The notes under the pieces are model-generated. The model was not told where the DNA came from, did no database searches, and saw only the letters and a list, made by a program, of their open reading frames with translations. From positions 124,001 through 188,000 of the forward strand of contig QUMM01000002.1 of NCBI GenBank assembly GCA_003435055.1: 64,000 bases of DNA, in the 5' to 3' direction. This DNA is from Lachnospiraceae bacterium OF09-6 (lineage in GTDB: Bacteria; Bacillota; Clostridia; Lachnospirales; Lachnospiraceae). The first letter of the stretch is position 1, and every line of letters begins with the position of its first letter. A program made the translations under genes and the position numbers. Shown piece by piece: positions 8,859 to 17,420 of this stretch.

Positions 8859-9716
8859 TCAGGATTCGGATGTATAAGGTACCACCACGGTATGTGGATA
8901 AGCAAAATCAAGAGCAGGATCTTCATGAAAATGATGAATCAGTTCTTTGCGGATATCACTGCAGGCAGTGAAGTTTTCTTCGATGGTGGCTGTTACCACA
9001 CTGGCTCGCAGGGTTATCCCACTGGCTCCAAGCTGGCTGACTAAAATCTTAGTCGGTTCAGCCAGGGGCTTTTTTACTGCCTTAACAAGAGGATGTGAGT
9101 CAATGATCTGAGAAAATACCTCGCAGGCATGATCCAGATCAGATTCATAGGTGATCTCAATATCCAAAAAATTGGAATTCACGGAATTCTCATCAAAATA
9201 GCTGTTGTCAATGACACAAAGATCCATTTTGGCATTTGGTACAATGACACTGCTGTTATTATAAACATTTCGGATAATCGTATTACGCAGATTGATGGAC
9301 TGAATATATCCGGTAATCTGCACTCCGTCAATCGTTACATTTACACGGTCTCCAATATCAAAAGGCTTGAAAAAGGTAAGAATAAAGCCATGTACGATAT
9401 TAGATAATCCCTCCTGAAATACAAATCCAAGTACTACAACCAGAAGGGAAGAGGACATCAGGATCGAATTATAAAAACTTGCCATGGCATCTGACAGACT
9501 TCCTATCTGAATCAGAAAGAAAATAATGATCAGCGCCTGGAGAACACCCTTCAGAAAATTGGTATGCAGATTGTTTTTCTTCTTAAAATAGTCAAAGCAA
9601 AAATTTACGATACGTATTGTCAGAAGCATCAGAATTATCAGAAGCAGTGCCTTGAACAGGTTGGATGACCACAGAACTTTGAAAGTTTGAGGAAGTTGTT
9701 TTATAAAATGGGACAA
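8859..9716 (-). CDS. mscS: Small-conductance mechanosensitive channel, MscS family
   Basis: A 285-residue membrane protein expected to open under membrane tension and release solutes during osmotic down-shock. Two or three N-terminal helices precede the pore helix region (LLVVVLGFVFQEGLSNIVHGFILTFFKPF) and the beta domain (GDRVNVTIDGVQITGYIQSI, then VIVPNAKM), followed by a mixed C-terminal domain. The length matches E. coli MscS (286). It sits alone on the minus strand between the two importer operons, with no evident functional link to them. Confidence 0.9.
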   Translation of the reverse strand: MSHFIKQLPQTFKVLWSSNLFKALLLIILMLLTIRIVNFCFDYFKKKNNLHTNFLKGVLQALIIIFFLIQIGSLSDAMASFYNSILMSSSLLVVVLGFVFQEGLSNIVHGFILTFFKPFDIGDRVNVTIDGVQITGYIQSINLRNTIIRNVYNNSSVIVPNAKMDLCVIDNSYFDENSVNSNFLDIEITYESDLDHACEVFSQIIDSHPLVKAVKKPLAEPTKILVSQLGASGITLRASVVTATIEENFTACSDIRKELIHHFHEDPALDFAYPHTVVVPYTSES

Positions 9717-9850
9717 TAGAAATCTCCTTTCCGGGTATGATGTTATGTAACTGATTTTATTTTCCTATTCTATATCCAACAGGGAAGATTATGCAAGAGA
9801 AAAAGAATTTTTAAAAAATATTTGAAGGATATTCCAAATGGAGATAATCT

Positions 9851-9919
9851 CATTCCAAAAAGGAATGTATAAAATATCCCCCTGGGTGGGTTGGAGGAGA
9901 AAATAAATTTTGCTAAACT
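9851..9919 (+). promoter_or_regulatory. Promoter and conserved upstream motif of the second nickel/peptide importer
   Basis: The perfect inverted repeat CATTCC-N5-GGAATG (9851-9867) is followed by ATCCCCC (9876-9882) and TGGGTGGG (9883-9890). TTGGAG (9891-9896), a 17-base spacer and TAAACT within the extended -10 TGCTAAACT (9911-9919) form the promoter. Element order and spacing match those at 3341-3396 to within one base, suggesting one regulator for both importers. Confidence 0.65.
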
Positions 9920-9955
9920 TTTATTCGAAAATAAATTAAGAAAGAACGAAAACAG

Positions 9956-10900
9956 ATGAATCATTATGTGTTGAAAAGAATAATACAACTGATTCCGATT
10001 TTGTTTGCCATCACATTTCTTTCCTATGGGATGATGCGGATTGCCGGAAGTGATGTGGTAACACAGAAAATGGAGAATACAGGAACGGTTGTTTCAGATG
10101 AAGTACTGAATGCGGCAAGAGAGCAGCTGGGACTGGACAAGCCTTTCCTGACTCAGTATGCGGTATGGCTGGGAAAATTGCTGAGAGGCGATATGGGAAA
10201 CAGTTATGTGTCAGGGAAGCCGGTATTTGCTACCTTTATTTCTAAGCTTCCGGCTACGTTGCTGTTGACGGCTGTTTCCATTGTTATGACTATTATCATA
10301 TCGGTTCCACTTGGAGTTCTGGCAGCTGTAAAACAGAATCGTATGACGGATTATGTGATCCGGTTTTTCAGTTTTATCGGAAACAGTCTGCCGAATTTTT
10401 TTGTATCTCTGATTTTGATGTATGTACTGGCAATCAGGCTGAGATGGTTTCCTGTAATAGCAAAAGATGTCACTCTGAAAAGCGTGGCCATGCCGGCGAT
10501 CACTCTGGCAATTGCCATGTCAGCAAAATATCTTCGGCAGGTACGGGCAACGGTGCTGGATGAACTGAGCAAAGACTATGTGGCAGGCGCCAGAGCAAGA
10601 GGGATAAGATTTTCTGTTACGTTATGGAGAAGTGTTATGAAAGCTTCACTTGTGACCATTATTACCTTGTTGATGCTTTCCGTGGGAAATCTGCTGGGCG
10701 GTACTGCAATAGTAGAATCGATCTTTATGTGGGACGGTGTGGGAAAAATGGCCGTGGATGCCATATCCATGCGTGATTACCCGATTATTCAGGCATATGT
10801 GATGTGGATGGCCATTATTTACGTGGCAGTGAATCTGCTTACAGATTTATCCTATCGTTTTCTGGATCCAAGAATTCGACTGGGAGGCGATGAAGTATGA
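9956..10900 (+). CDS. nikB: Nickel-type ABC importer permease NikB
   Basis: A 314-residue permease of the NikB/DppB family. The sequence opens MNHYVLKRIIQLIPILFAIT and has the coupling loop KDYVAGARARGIRFS. The stretch LLGGTAIVESIFMWDGVGKM followed by ISMRDYPIIQAYVMWMA closely resembles E. coli NikB, as does the closing LDPRIRLGG. It is intact, unlike its counterpart at 6964. First gene of a B-C-A-D-E operon; its TGA overlaps the ATG of nikC (ATGA). Nickel is favoured by similarity and by the nearby cobW, but metal-chelate or peptide transport is not excluded. Confidence 0.85.
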   Translation: MNHYVLKRIIQLIPILFAITFLSYGMMRIAGSDVVTQKMENTGTVVSDEVLNAAREQLGLDKPFLTQYAVWLGKLLRGDMGNSYVSGKPVFATFISKLPATLLLTAVSIVMTIIISVPLGVLAAVKQNRMTDYVIRFFSFIGNSLPNFFVSLILMYVLAIRLRWFPVIAKDVTLKSVAMPAITLAIAMSAKYLRQVRATVLDELSKDYVAGARARGIRFSVTLWRSVMKASLVTIITLLMLSVGNLLGGTAIVESIFMWDGVGKMAVDAISMRDYPIIQAYVMWMAIIYVAVNLLTDLSYRFLDPRIRLGGDEV

Positions 10901-11772
10901 CAAATACAGAAAAGAAACAGGTGACTGTCAGAACACAGAAGATCGGAAAGAATCATATTCGCCAGAAACTGATCTTTTTCCTGGTACTGGCGGGGTTACT
11001 GATTCTGGCGGCTGTTTTTTCCAATCGGCTCTGTCCATATGATCCGAATGCACAGGATCTGGCAAGTGCCATGCAGCCACCAGGACCGGCACATCCGATG
11101 GGAACGGATACATATGGAAGAGATATGCTGTCCAGAGTTATCAGTGGTGCACGGGCCAGTATCTTTTCCACCTTTATACTGGTGGCAGTGATCTCTGTGT
11201 TTGGAACTGCAGTCGGTATGTTGTGTGGATATTTTGGCGGAATCATGGATTCGCTGATGATGCGGATATCGGATATCTGTCTTGCATTTCCGGGACTGGT
11301 ATTTGCCATGGCAGTTGCGGCTGTTCTGGGTGGAGGTATACAGAATGCAGTAATAGCTCTGGCTGTGATCAGCTGGCCGAAATATTCCCGTATTGCCAGA
11401 AGTCAGACACTGGCATTAAAAAATATGCCATACATTCATGCAGCTATTCTGGCCGGGGATTCGGCCGGTCAGCTGATTACCCGTCATATTTTGCCTAATA
11501 TGCTGGGACCGGTGCTGGTGACTGCCATGCTGGATATAGGAACGATGATGATGGAACTGGCAGGGCTGTCATTTCTGGGACTCGGTGCGCAGATCCCGAC
11601 AGCGGAATGGGGCAGTATGATGAGTACTGGAAGAAGTATGCTTCAGACTTATCCCTGGGTAGTACTTTCCCCGGGAATTGCTATTTTTCTATCGGTAGTA
11701 ATTTTTAATCTTCTGGGAGATACGGTGCGTGATTATCTGGATCCGAAAAACAGTCATTCTGGAAGATCATAA
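10897..11772 (+). CDS. nikC: Nickel-type ABC importer permease NikC
   Basis: A 291-residue permease with the OppC-type N-terminal helix (IFFLVLAGLLILAAVFSNRL), the substrate-side motif HPMGTDTYGRDMLSRVISGA and the coupling loop MPYIHAAILAGDSAGQLITR followed by HILPNMLGPV. It ends VRDYLDPKN, as is usual for DppC/NikC. It overlaps nikB by four bases and is followed after 24 bases by the binding-protein gene, whose ribosome site is the AAAGGAG at 11784-11790. Confidence 0.87.
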   Translation: MTNTEKKQVTVRTQKIGKNHIRQKLIFFLVLAGLLILAAVFSNRLCPYDPNAQDLASAMQPPGPAHPMGTDTYGRDMLSRVISGARASIFSTFILVAVISVFGTAVGMLCGYFGGIMDSLMMRISDICLAFPGLVFAMAVAAVLGGGIQNAVIALAVISWPKYSRIARSQTLALKNMPYIHAAILAGDSAGQLITRHILPNMLGPVLVTAMLDIGTMMMELAGLSFLGLGAQIPTAEWGSMMSTGRSMLQTYPWVVLSPGIAIFLSVVIFNLLGDTVRDYLDPKNSHSGRS

Positions 11773-11796
11773 TTTATGAATAAAAAGGAGAGAAAG

Positions 11797-13335
11797 ATGA
11801 AGACAAAAAAAGTGATTGCAATGGCACTGATGCTTGGGCTGGCATATAGCCTGTCTGTGGGAGCTGTATCAGCAGAAGACAAAAAGACATTTGTATTCGG
11901 AGACACTACATTTAATGCAGAAAATGAAGAGGCAGATGTGAACCCGCAGAATACTTATGCAGGCTGGGCCTGTATCCGGTATGGAATCGGTGAAACGTTG
12001 TTTCAATATTCTGATGATATGGAAATTGAACCATGGATTGCGAAAGAATTTGAAAATGTAGATGAATTGACCTGGAAGATCACGTTGAATGACGGCGTTG
12101 TTTTTTCCAATGGTCGTGCCTGTGACGGGGAAGCGGTAAAAGAAAGCCTGGAAGATCTGATTGCCAATCATGAAAGAGCAGCAGGAGATCTGTGTATTGA
12201 TTCGATTGAGGCAGACGGAAACACGATTACGATCAAGACGACAGAGCCAAAGCCGGCGCTGATCAATTATCTTTGTGATCCTTATGGATGTATCATTGAT
12301 GTAGAAGCCGGAATTACGGATGATGGGATTGTGATTGGAACAGGTCCGTTTGTGGCAACGGAACTGGTCACAGATGATCATCTGGAACTGGTGAAGAATG
12401 AAAATTACTGGAATGGTGACGTAAACGTGGATGAAGTCACAGTTCGTACGATTTCTGATGGTGATACGCTGGCTTTTGCTCTGCAGGCAGGAGAAGTGAA
12501 TGCAGCTTATGGTATGGCGTATGCAAGCTATCCGTTATTTGAAAATGAAGATTTTACCTTTACCAGTACACCGACCAGCCGGGCATTTTATGCATGGATG
12601 AACTTTGAAAGTCCGGTTACTTCTGATCCGGCAGTTCGACAGGCCATTGCGATGGGAATTGATAAAGACAGCTTTGTATCTGTATTACTGAATGGTTACG
12701 GTTATCCGGCAGTGGGAGCATTCCCGGATACATTTTCATTTGGCGGACAGAATCTGACCACAGAAAGCTATGACCCGGAAGGTGCGAAGCAGGTGCTGGA
12801 AGACGCAGGATGGGTAGATACAGATGGAGATGGAATAAGAGAAAAAGACGGACAGGATCTGGTAATCCGCTGGCTGACTTATCCAAGTCGCCAGGAGCTG
12901 CCACTGCTGGCAGAGTCAGCGCAGGCAACGCTGAAAGAGATTGGTATGGATGTTCAGGTAAACTGCACTTCAGATAATAATACAATTCGTAAAGATCCAA
13001 CCCTGTGGGATGTGTATGCAAGTGCTATGGTGACTGCGCCTACCGGTGATCCACAGTATTTCTTTACCTCCTGTGCACTGGATTCTTCAGTGTCTAATAA
13101 TGGTCATTACCATAGTGACAGACTGGAAGAACTGGCAGCTGAGATGGAAAAGGAATTTGATACAGACAAGAGAAGTGATCTGGGGATTGAGATGCAGCAG
13201 ACAGTGCTGGATGATCATGCTTATGTATTCTGTTCTCATCTGAAAATGAGCATGATTATGCAGTCTAATGTGACCGGACTGGTGGCGCATCCATGTGATT
13301 ATTATGAACTGACAGCAGATCTGGATATCAATTAG
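11797..13335 (+). CDS. nikA: ABC importer substrate-binding protein, family 5 (NikA-like)
   Basis: A 512-residue secreted binding protein with a type I signal peptide ending VSAEDKK and no lipobox cysteine. It has the NikA-type opening (FVFGDTTFNAENEEADVNPQ), the hinge motif GTGPFVATELV and the RQAIAMGIDKDSFV segment common to SBP_bac_5. It contains DTDGDGIREKDGQ, a short Asp-rich loop resembling calcium-binding repeats. ATG 11797 is chosen over 11776 because AAAGGAG sits just before it. Ligand inferred as nickel or another metal complex from the NikB/NikC partners. Confidence 0.83.
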   Translation: MKTKKVIAMALMLGLAYSLSVGAVSAEDKKTFVFGDTTFNAENEEADVNPQNTYAGWACIRYGIGETLFQYSDDMEIEPWIAKEFENVDELTWKITLNDGVVFSNGRACDGEAVKESLEDLIANHERAAGDLCIDSIEADGNTITIKTTEPKPALINYLCDPYGCIIDVEAGITDDGIVIGTGPFVATELVTDDHLELVKNENYWNGDVNVDEVTVRTISDGDTLAFALQAGEVNAAYGMAYASYPLFENEDFTFTSTPTSRAFYAWMNFESPVTSDPAVRQAIAMGIDKDSFVSVLLNGYGYPAVGAFPDTFSFGGQNLTTESYDPEGAKQVLEDAGWVDTDGDGIREKDGQDLVIRWLTYPSRQELPLLAESAQATLKEIGMDVQVNCTSDNNTIRKDPTLWDVYASAMVTAPTGDPQYFFTSCALDSSVSNNGHYHSDRLEELAAEMEKEFDTDKRSDLGIEMQQTVLDDHAYVFCSHLKMSMIMQSNVTGLVAHPCDYYELTADLDIN

Positions 13336-13359
13336 AAATGACGGGGTATTTTACAGAAT

Positions 13360-14154
13360 ATGTGTGAAGAAATACTGAGATACGATTCCGTAGAAGTGTC
13401 CTTTGGCGAAAAAGTCGTAGTGTCAGATGTCAGCTTTTCGCTGAGACAGGGAGAGATCCTTGGTCTGGTGGGCGAATCAGGGAGCGGAAAAAGCACTCTG
13501 ATCAAAGCTGCCATGGGACTTCTTGGAACAAACGGAATGGTAACCAAAGGGGATATTTTGTATAAAGGACAGAATATTCTGGATATATCAGAAAAAGAAA
13601 AAAGGCGAATCAGGGGAGCTCAGATCGGCATGATTTTTCAGGACGCAGGGGCTTCCCTGTGTCCGATTCGGACCATCGGGGAGCAGATTTATGAAAGCAT
13701 GCGTGCGCACAGAAAAATAAGCAAGAGCGAGGCGAAAAGCCATGCCATGGAATTATTTGAAAAGCTGCATTTTAAGGATGGAAAACGAGTGTGGGAAAGT
13801 TATCCGTTTGAATTGTCCGGTGGAATGAATCAAAGAGCAGGAATCGCAATTGCCATGCTGATGAATCCGCCAATCCTGTTTGCAGATGAACCAACCAGTG
13901 CACTGGATGTGACCGTACAGAGACAGGTCATAAATGAAATGCTTCATTTGAGGAAATTGTTCGGGACTTCCATTATCATTGTGACACATGATCTGGGAGT
14001 GGTAAAGGCGATGGCTGATACAGTTCTGGTACTGAAGGATGGAAAAAAAGTGGAATATGGAAAAGCAGAGGAGGTCCTGAATGATCCACAGGATGCCTAC
14101 ACACAGAAATTATTATCTGCGGTTCCGGTATTACGGAGGTCAGTCAATACATGA
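13360..14154 (+). CDS. nikD: Nickel-type ABC importer ATP-binding protein NikD
   Basis: A 264-residue ATPase. It carries Walker A GESGSGKST, Q-loop FQDAGASLCPIRTIG, Walker B ILFADEPTSALD and H-loop THDLGVV. The signature reads LSGGMNQRAGIA, with Asn where most relatives have Arg or Lys. It is shorter than the OppD-type partner at 5044, lacking the long oligopeptide extension, which fits NikD. Its stop overlaps the ATG of nikE by four bases. Confidence 0.87.
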   Translation: MCEEILRYDSVEVSFGEKVVVSDVSFSLRQGEILGLVGESGSGKSTLIKAAMGLLGTNGMVTKGDILYKGQNILDISEKEKRRIRGAQIGMIFQDAGASLCPIRTIGEQIYESMRAHRKISKSEAKSHAMELFEKLHFKDGKRVWESYPFELSGGMNQRAGIAIAMLMNPPILFADEPTSALDVTVQRQVINEMLHLRKLFGTSIIIVTHDLGVVKAMADTVLVLKDGKKVEYGKAEEVLNDPQDAYTQKLLSAVPVLRRSVNT

Positions 14155-14918
14155 GTATCATTTTGGAAGCAGAACATCTAACTAAAATTTTCAGAAAAAA
14201 AGGAAGTGCTCCATTAAAAGCGGTAGATGATATCAGTTTTCAGTTAAAAGCAGGAGAAACGCTGGGAATAGTGGGAGAATCAGGATCTGGGAAAAGCACA
14301 CTGGCAAAATTGCTGACAAGATTAGCAGATCCCACATCAGGAACCCTGAAATATGAAGGAAAAGACATTACCATGTTAAAAGGCAGTGGACTGCGAGAAC
14401 TATATGGAAACATGCAGATGGTATTTCAGGATCCAGTGAGTTCATTTGACCCGAGACGTACTCTGGGAGATGGGATTGGAGAGAGTCTGCGTAATCGGGG
14501 AATGAAAAAGGAAGAGATTCAGAAACGGGTGGGAGAGGTACTGGAACAGGCAGGGCTGGATCCCCGGTTTGCATCCAGATATCCCCATGAGGTCAGCGGC
14601 GGGCAGTGCCAGAGGGCAGCGATAGCCAGAGCACTGGCTGTGGAACCGAAAATATTGATCTGCGATGAAGCCACCAGTGCCCTGGATGTGACAATTCAAA
14701 AGCAGATCATGGAACTGCTGCAGGAATTAAAGGAACAACATGGTCTGTCATTTATTTTTATCTGTCATAATCTGGCACTGGTGCAGATGTTCTGTGACAG
14801 AGTTCTGGTATTATATGAGGGTAGAATAGTCGAAAGTGGTACACCAGATAAGATTATTCAGTCTCCCGGAGAAGTATATACAAAAAAACTGATAGAGTCT
14901 GCGTTCATGAGCAAGTAG
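14151..14918 (+). CDS. nikE: Nickel-type ABC importer ATP-binding protein NikE
   Basis: A 255-residue ATPase, last gene of the second importer operon. It has Walker A GESGSGKST, Q-loop FQDPVSSFDPRRTLG, signature VSGGQCQRAAIARALA, Walker B ILICDEATSALD and H-loop CHNLALV. Length fits NikE (about 260). The last codons (FMSK) and stop lie inside a sequence that recurs at 60217, so a dispersed repeat appears to have supplied the end of the gene. Confidence 0.87.
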   Translation: MSIILEAEHLTKIFRKKGSAPLKAVDDISFQLKAGETLGIVGESGSGKSTLAKLLTRLADPTSGTLKYEGKDITMLKGSGLRELYGNMQMVFQDPVSSFDPRRTLGDGIGESLRNRGMKKEEIQKRVGEVLEQAGLDPRFASRYPHEVSGGQCQRAAIARALAVEPKILICDEATSALDVTIQKQIMELLQELKEQHGLSFIFICHNLALVQMFCDRVLVLYEGRIVESGTPDKIIQSPGEVYTKKLIESAFMSK

Positions 14919-14955
14919 CGAAGCGGATTGCGAATGTCCGCTTTACTAAGACTGC
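14907..14955. repeat. Copy 1 of a dispersed GAGCAAG...ATTGCGAATG repeat
   Basis: The stretch starting ATGAGCAAG at 14907 and reaching ATTGCGAATG and then CTGCGAAAAA is matched by 60217-60261 (ATGAGCAAG, GCGAATTGCGAATG, TTGCGAAAAA). Here it also forms a hairpin, AAGCGGA / TCCGCTT (about 14920-14943), that may terminate the nik operon. Confidence 0.5.
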
Positions 14956-15023
14956 GAAAAACAGCAGAGAAAGGGTGCAGCAGGCAGAGCGGAAAGTGAC
15001 AGTTCAGTTCTCTGGAATGGGTG

Positions 15024-15052
15024 TTGATCTTTGATAATCGATATCATATAAT
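15024..15052 (+). promoter_or_regulatory. Promoter of the SH3-domain protein gene
   Basis: TTGATC (15024-15029), a 17-base spacer and a perfect TATAAT (15047-15052), with the start codon at 15093 after ACAGGAGG. Confidence 0.75.
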
Positions 15053-15092
15053 GAAAGTATTACTAAGACTGGCATAACAGGAGGATGATATC

Positions 15093-15785
15093 ATGAAGAA
15101 ATGGAAAAAAGCGCTGATCACACTGGCACTACTGGTTAGCTTTGTCATTGCGGTTCCTGTCACAGGGATGGCAGCAGCAAAATATTATGTGACAACGGCG
15201 ACGGTCAATGTCAGAAGTGGTCCAGGTACCAATTATCGGAGAGTTTTGTTACTTCCGAAAAAAGAAGCTGTGAAAGTGACTGGAAGTACAAAGTATTGGT
15301 ATAAAGTAGAATACCAGAATTATTACCAACAAAAGTATAGGGGATATATTTCTAAGAATTATCTCAAATCAGCAGATATTTATAAGACATCAGCAAGTTT
15401 GAATCTTCGTCGTGGAACAAGTACGAATACAGGAAAAGCGACTACCATTCCAAAAGGAGCAAAAGTAATCATAACGGATACCTATACAGGAGACTGGTAC
15501 CGGACAGTATATTATGCTTCGAACGGAAATGTCTACAGAGGATATACCCATCAGAATTATCTTAGAAAGAATGGCGCAAAGAAGGGTAATTATATCACAA
15601 CAGATGACGTTTACATGCATCGTAAGCCGTCTATGACATCTACGAATATTCTGGTAGTGCCAAAGGGATGTACGGTAAAGGTGACGAAGATGACCAATGG
15701 AAAATGGTACTACTGTACGTACAAGTCATCAAAGGGAAGAACCTATAAAGGTTATATTTCCAATGTATGCCTGAAGAAAAAATAA
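15093..15785 (+). CDS. Secreted protein with three bacterial SH3 domains
   Basis: A 230-residue exported protein. A signal peptide (residues 1 to about 28, ending GMAAAK) is followed by three SH3b-type repeats opening with YYVTTATVNVRSGPGTNYRR, IYKTSASLNLRRGTSTNTGK and YITTDDVYMHRKPSMTSTNI. Each closes with a Tyr/Lys-rich strand and YRGYI, YRGYT or YKGYI. Such domains usually bind peptidoglycan or cell-surface ligands; no catalytic domain is attached, so a wall-binding or matrix role is inferred. It is very basic and Tyr/Lys-rich. Its end lies 20 bases before aroK, possibly cotranscribed. Confidence 0.8.
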   Translation: MKKWKKALITLALLVSFVIAVPVTGMAAAKYYVTTATVNVRSGPGTNYRRVLLLPKKEAVKVTGSTKYWYKVEYQNYYQQKYRGYISKNYLKSADIYKTSASLNLRRGTSTNTGKATTIPKGAKVIITDTYTGDWYRTVYYASNGNVYRGYTHQNYLRKNGAKKGNYITTDDVYMHRKPSMTSTNILVVPKGCTVKVTKMTNGKWYYCTYKSSKGRTYKGYISNVCLKKK

Positions 15786-15805
15786 GAGCAGGAGAAAGCA
15801 AGAGA

Positions 15806-16339
15806 ATGAATCAGTCGTTTGACTATAATATTGTTCTGATCGGATTTATGGGTACCGGAAAGTCTACCATATCAGCATATATGAAGCAGAAGTTTGGTAT
15901 GGAAGTAATCGAGATGGATCAGATCATCGCGCAGCGTCAGGGAATGACCATATCGAAAATCTTTGAAACCTACGGAGAAGAATATTTCCGGGAGCTAGAG
16001 ACGAATCTGCTGATTGAGCTGCAGGAAAAAAAGAATCTGATCATATCCTGTGGCGGCGGTGTTCCTATGAAAGAGCGAAATGTGGTGGAGATGAAGAAAA
16101 ACGGAAAAGTAGTACTTCTGACTGCCACGCCTGAGACGATTCTGAAAAGGGTACGGAACAATCACGACCGCCCTCTTCTGGAAGGAAGAAAAAATGAAGC
16201 GTATATTTCTGAACTGATGGAAAAACGAAGAGCAAAATACGAGGCAGCAGCCGATATACAGGTTGCAACGGATAACAGAAATAAGCAGCAGATCTGTGAT
16301 GAAATGGTAAAGAAACTTAGAGAATCAGAGAAGTCATAA
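15806..16339 (+). CDS. aroK: Shikimate kinase
   Basis: Phosphorylates shikimate to shikimate 3-phosphate in the chorismate pathway. A 177-residue P-loop kinase with Walker A GFMGTGKST, the shikimate-binding EMDQII and RELE, the CGGGV loop and the lid region NNHDRPLLEGR. ATG 15806 follows CAGGAG and gives a normal N-terminus; an earlier in-frame start at 15767 would overlap the SH3 gene. It is followed by a terminator and, convergently, by aroE. Confidence 0.92.
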   Translation: MNQSFDYNIVLIGFMGTGKSTISAYMKQKFGMEVIEMDQIIAQRQGMTISKIFETYGEEYFRELETNLLIELQEKKNLIISCGGGVPMKERNVVEMKKNGKVVLLTATPETILKRVRNNHDRPLLEGRKNEAYISELMEKRRAKYEAAADIQVATDNRNKQQICDEMVKKLRESEKS

Positions 16340-16375
16340 GAGGCATTGAACGATACGATTATAAAAACGGCAGGA

Positions 16376-16412
16376 AAAAGTGGAATATCCGATAAAGGGT
16401 ATTCCACTTTTT
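16376..16412. terminator. Bidirectional terminator between aroK and aroE
   Basis: AAAAAGTGGAATA pairs with TATTCCACTTTTT around a short loop, giving A and T runs on both sides. It serves both convergent genes. Confidence 0.85.
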
Positions 16413-16418
16413 GTCTGT

Positions 16419-17279
16419 CTAAGAAAAGAACTTTTCTTTGATATGCGCTACCGGCATATCCTGTCCGGTCCAGAGGCGAAAGGCTTCGGCACCCTGATAT
16501 AGCAGCATGTACAATCCGTTAAAAGTACTGCAGCCTCTTGCAGCAGCTTCTTTCAGAAGAAGTGTCTCCCTTGGATTATAGATCACATCTGATACGATCA
16601 GACCTTCGTGAAGTCCACTCAGATCGGCCAGAGGGCAGTCCTCTGTATGTGGAGCCATGCCAACGGAAGTACCATTGATCAGAATCGCACTGTCAGATAA
16701 CTGATGCTTCATTTCAACAGTATCGGCAAGATCGTACAGAGAAGCCTGGCAATGAGTCTGGGCATTAATGGTATCTACCAGCTTCTGACCCCGTTCCCAG
16801 GAACGACCATGACGGTTGAAGATGGCGATCTCTTTTACTCCATCCAGAGCAGCCTGAACCGCAATAGCAGTGGCAGCACCGCCGGCACCAAGCAGGGTCA
16901 TTTTCTGGCCGATAATGTCGTGTCCGGCTTCCCGTACAGCCTGCATATAGCCGATGCCATCGGTATTGTGGCCAATCAGACGACCGTGATCGTTGACCAC
17001 CGTGTTGACTGCACCAATCATGGAAGCGGCCGGAGAGAGTTCATCGGAAAGTGCACACATTGGCACCTTGGCAGGCATGGTGCAGTTGAAGCCACGGACA
17101 TTCAGCAGACGGAGAGCCTTTACTGCGTCAGCCATTTCAGATTCTTTAATATCAAAACATAAATACGCATAGTCCAGATTCAGCTCCCGAAAAGCTTCAT
17201 TGTGCATGGCAGGAGAGATACTATGAGAAACCGGACTGCCGATCAGGCAGATCAGCTGTGTTTTACCTGTAATAGACAT
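16419..17279 (-). CDS. aroE: Shikimate dehydrogenase
   Basis: Reduces 3-dehydroshikimate to shikimate with NADPH. 286 residues: substrate-binding opening (LIGSPVSHSISPAMHNEAF), the catalytic-region GFNCTMPAKVPM, HNTDGIGYMQAV, the nucleotide-binding GAGGAATAIA and the C-terminal GLYMLLYQGAEAFRLWTG. The usual catalytic Lys is seen in PAKVPM, although the family norm is N(V)TxPxK. Transcribed away from aroD, with which it shares the intergenic region. Confidence 0.93.
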   Translation of the reverse strand: MSITGKTQLICLIGSPVSHSISPAMHNEAFRELNLDYAYLCFDIKESEMADAVKALRLLNVRGFNCTMPAKVPMCALSDELSPAASMIGAVNTVVNDHGRLIGHNTDGIGYMQAVREAGHDIIGQKMTLLGAGGAATAIAVQAALDGVKEIAIFNRHGRSWERGQKLVDTINAQTHCQASLYDLADTVEMKHQLSDSAILINGTSVGMAPHTEDCPLADLSGLHEGLIVSDVIYNPRETLLLKEAAARGCSTFNGLYMLLYQGAEAFRLWTGQDMPVAHIKEKFFS

Positions 17280-17380
17280 GGAACAATCCTCCTTAATACA
17301 AATTCATTGTCTTTTAGTCTATCACGCAGCTGGAAAAGTGTCTATAGAAATCAAAAAGCAGATATGGTAGAATGAGACTA

Positions 17381-17402
17381 TTCAAAGTCATGAAACTTTG
17401 AA
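17381..17402. promoter_or_regulatory. Palindrome before aroD
   Basis: TTCAAAGT, a short loop and ACTTTGAA form a perfect 8-base inverted repeat between the aroE and aroD starts, just downstream of a TAGAAT -10-like box (17369-17374). It is a candidate operator or 5' UTR hairpin; no T-run follows, so it is not a terminator. Confidence 0.45.
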
Positions 17403-17420
17403 CATAACAGGAGAGAGCAT

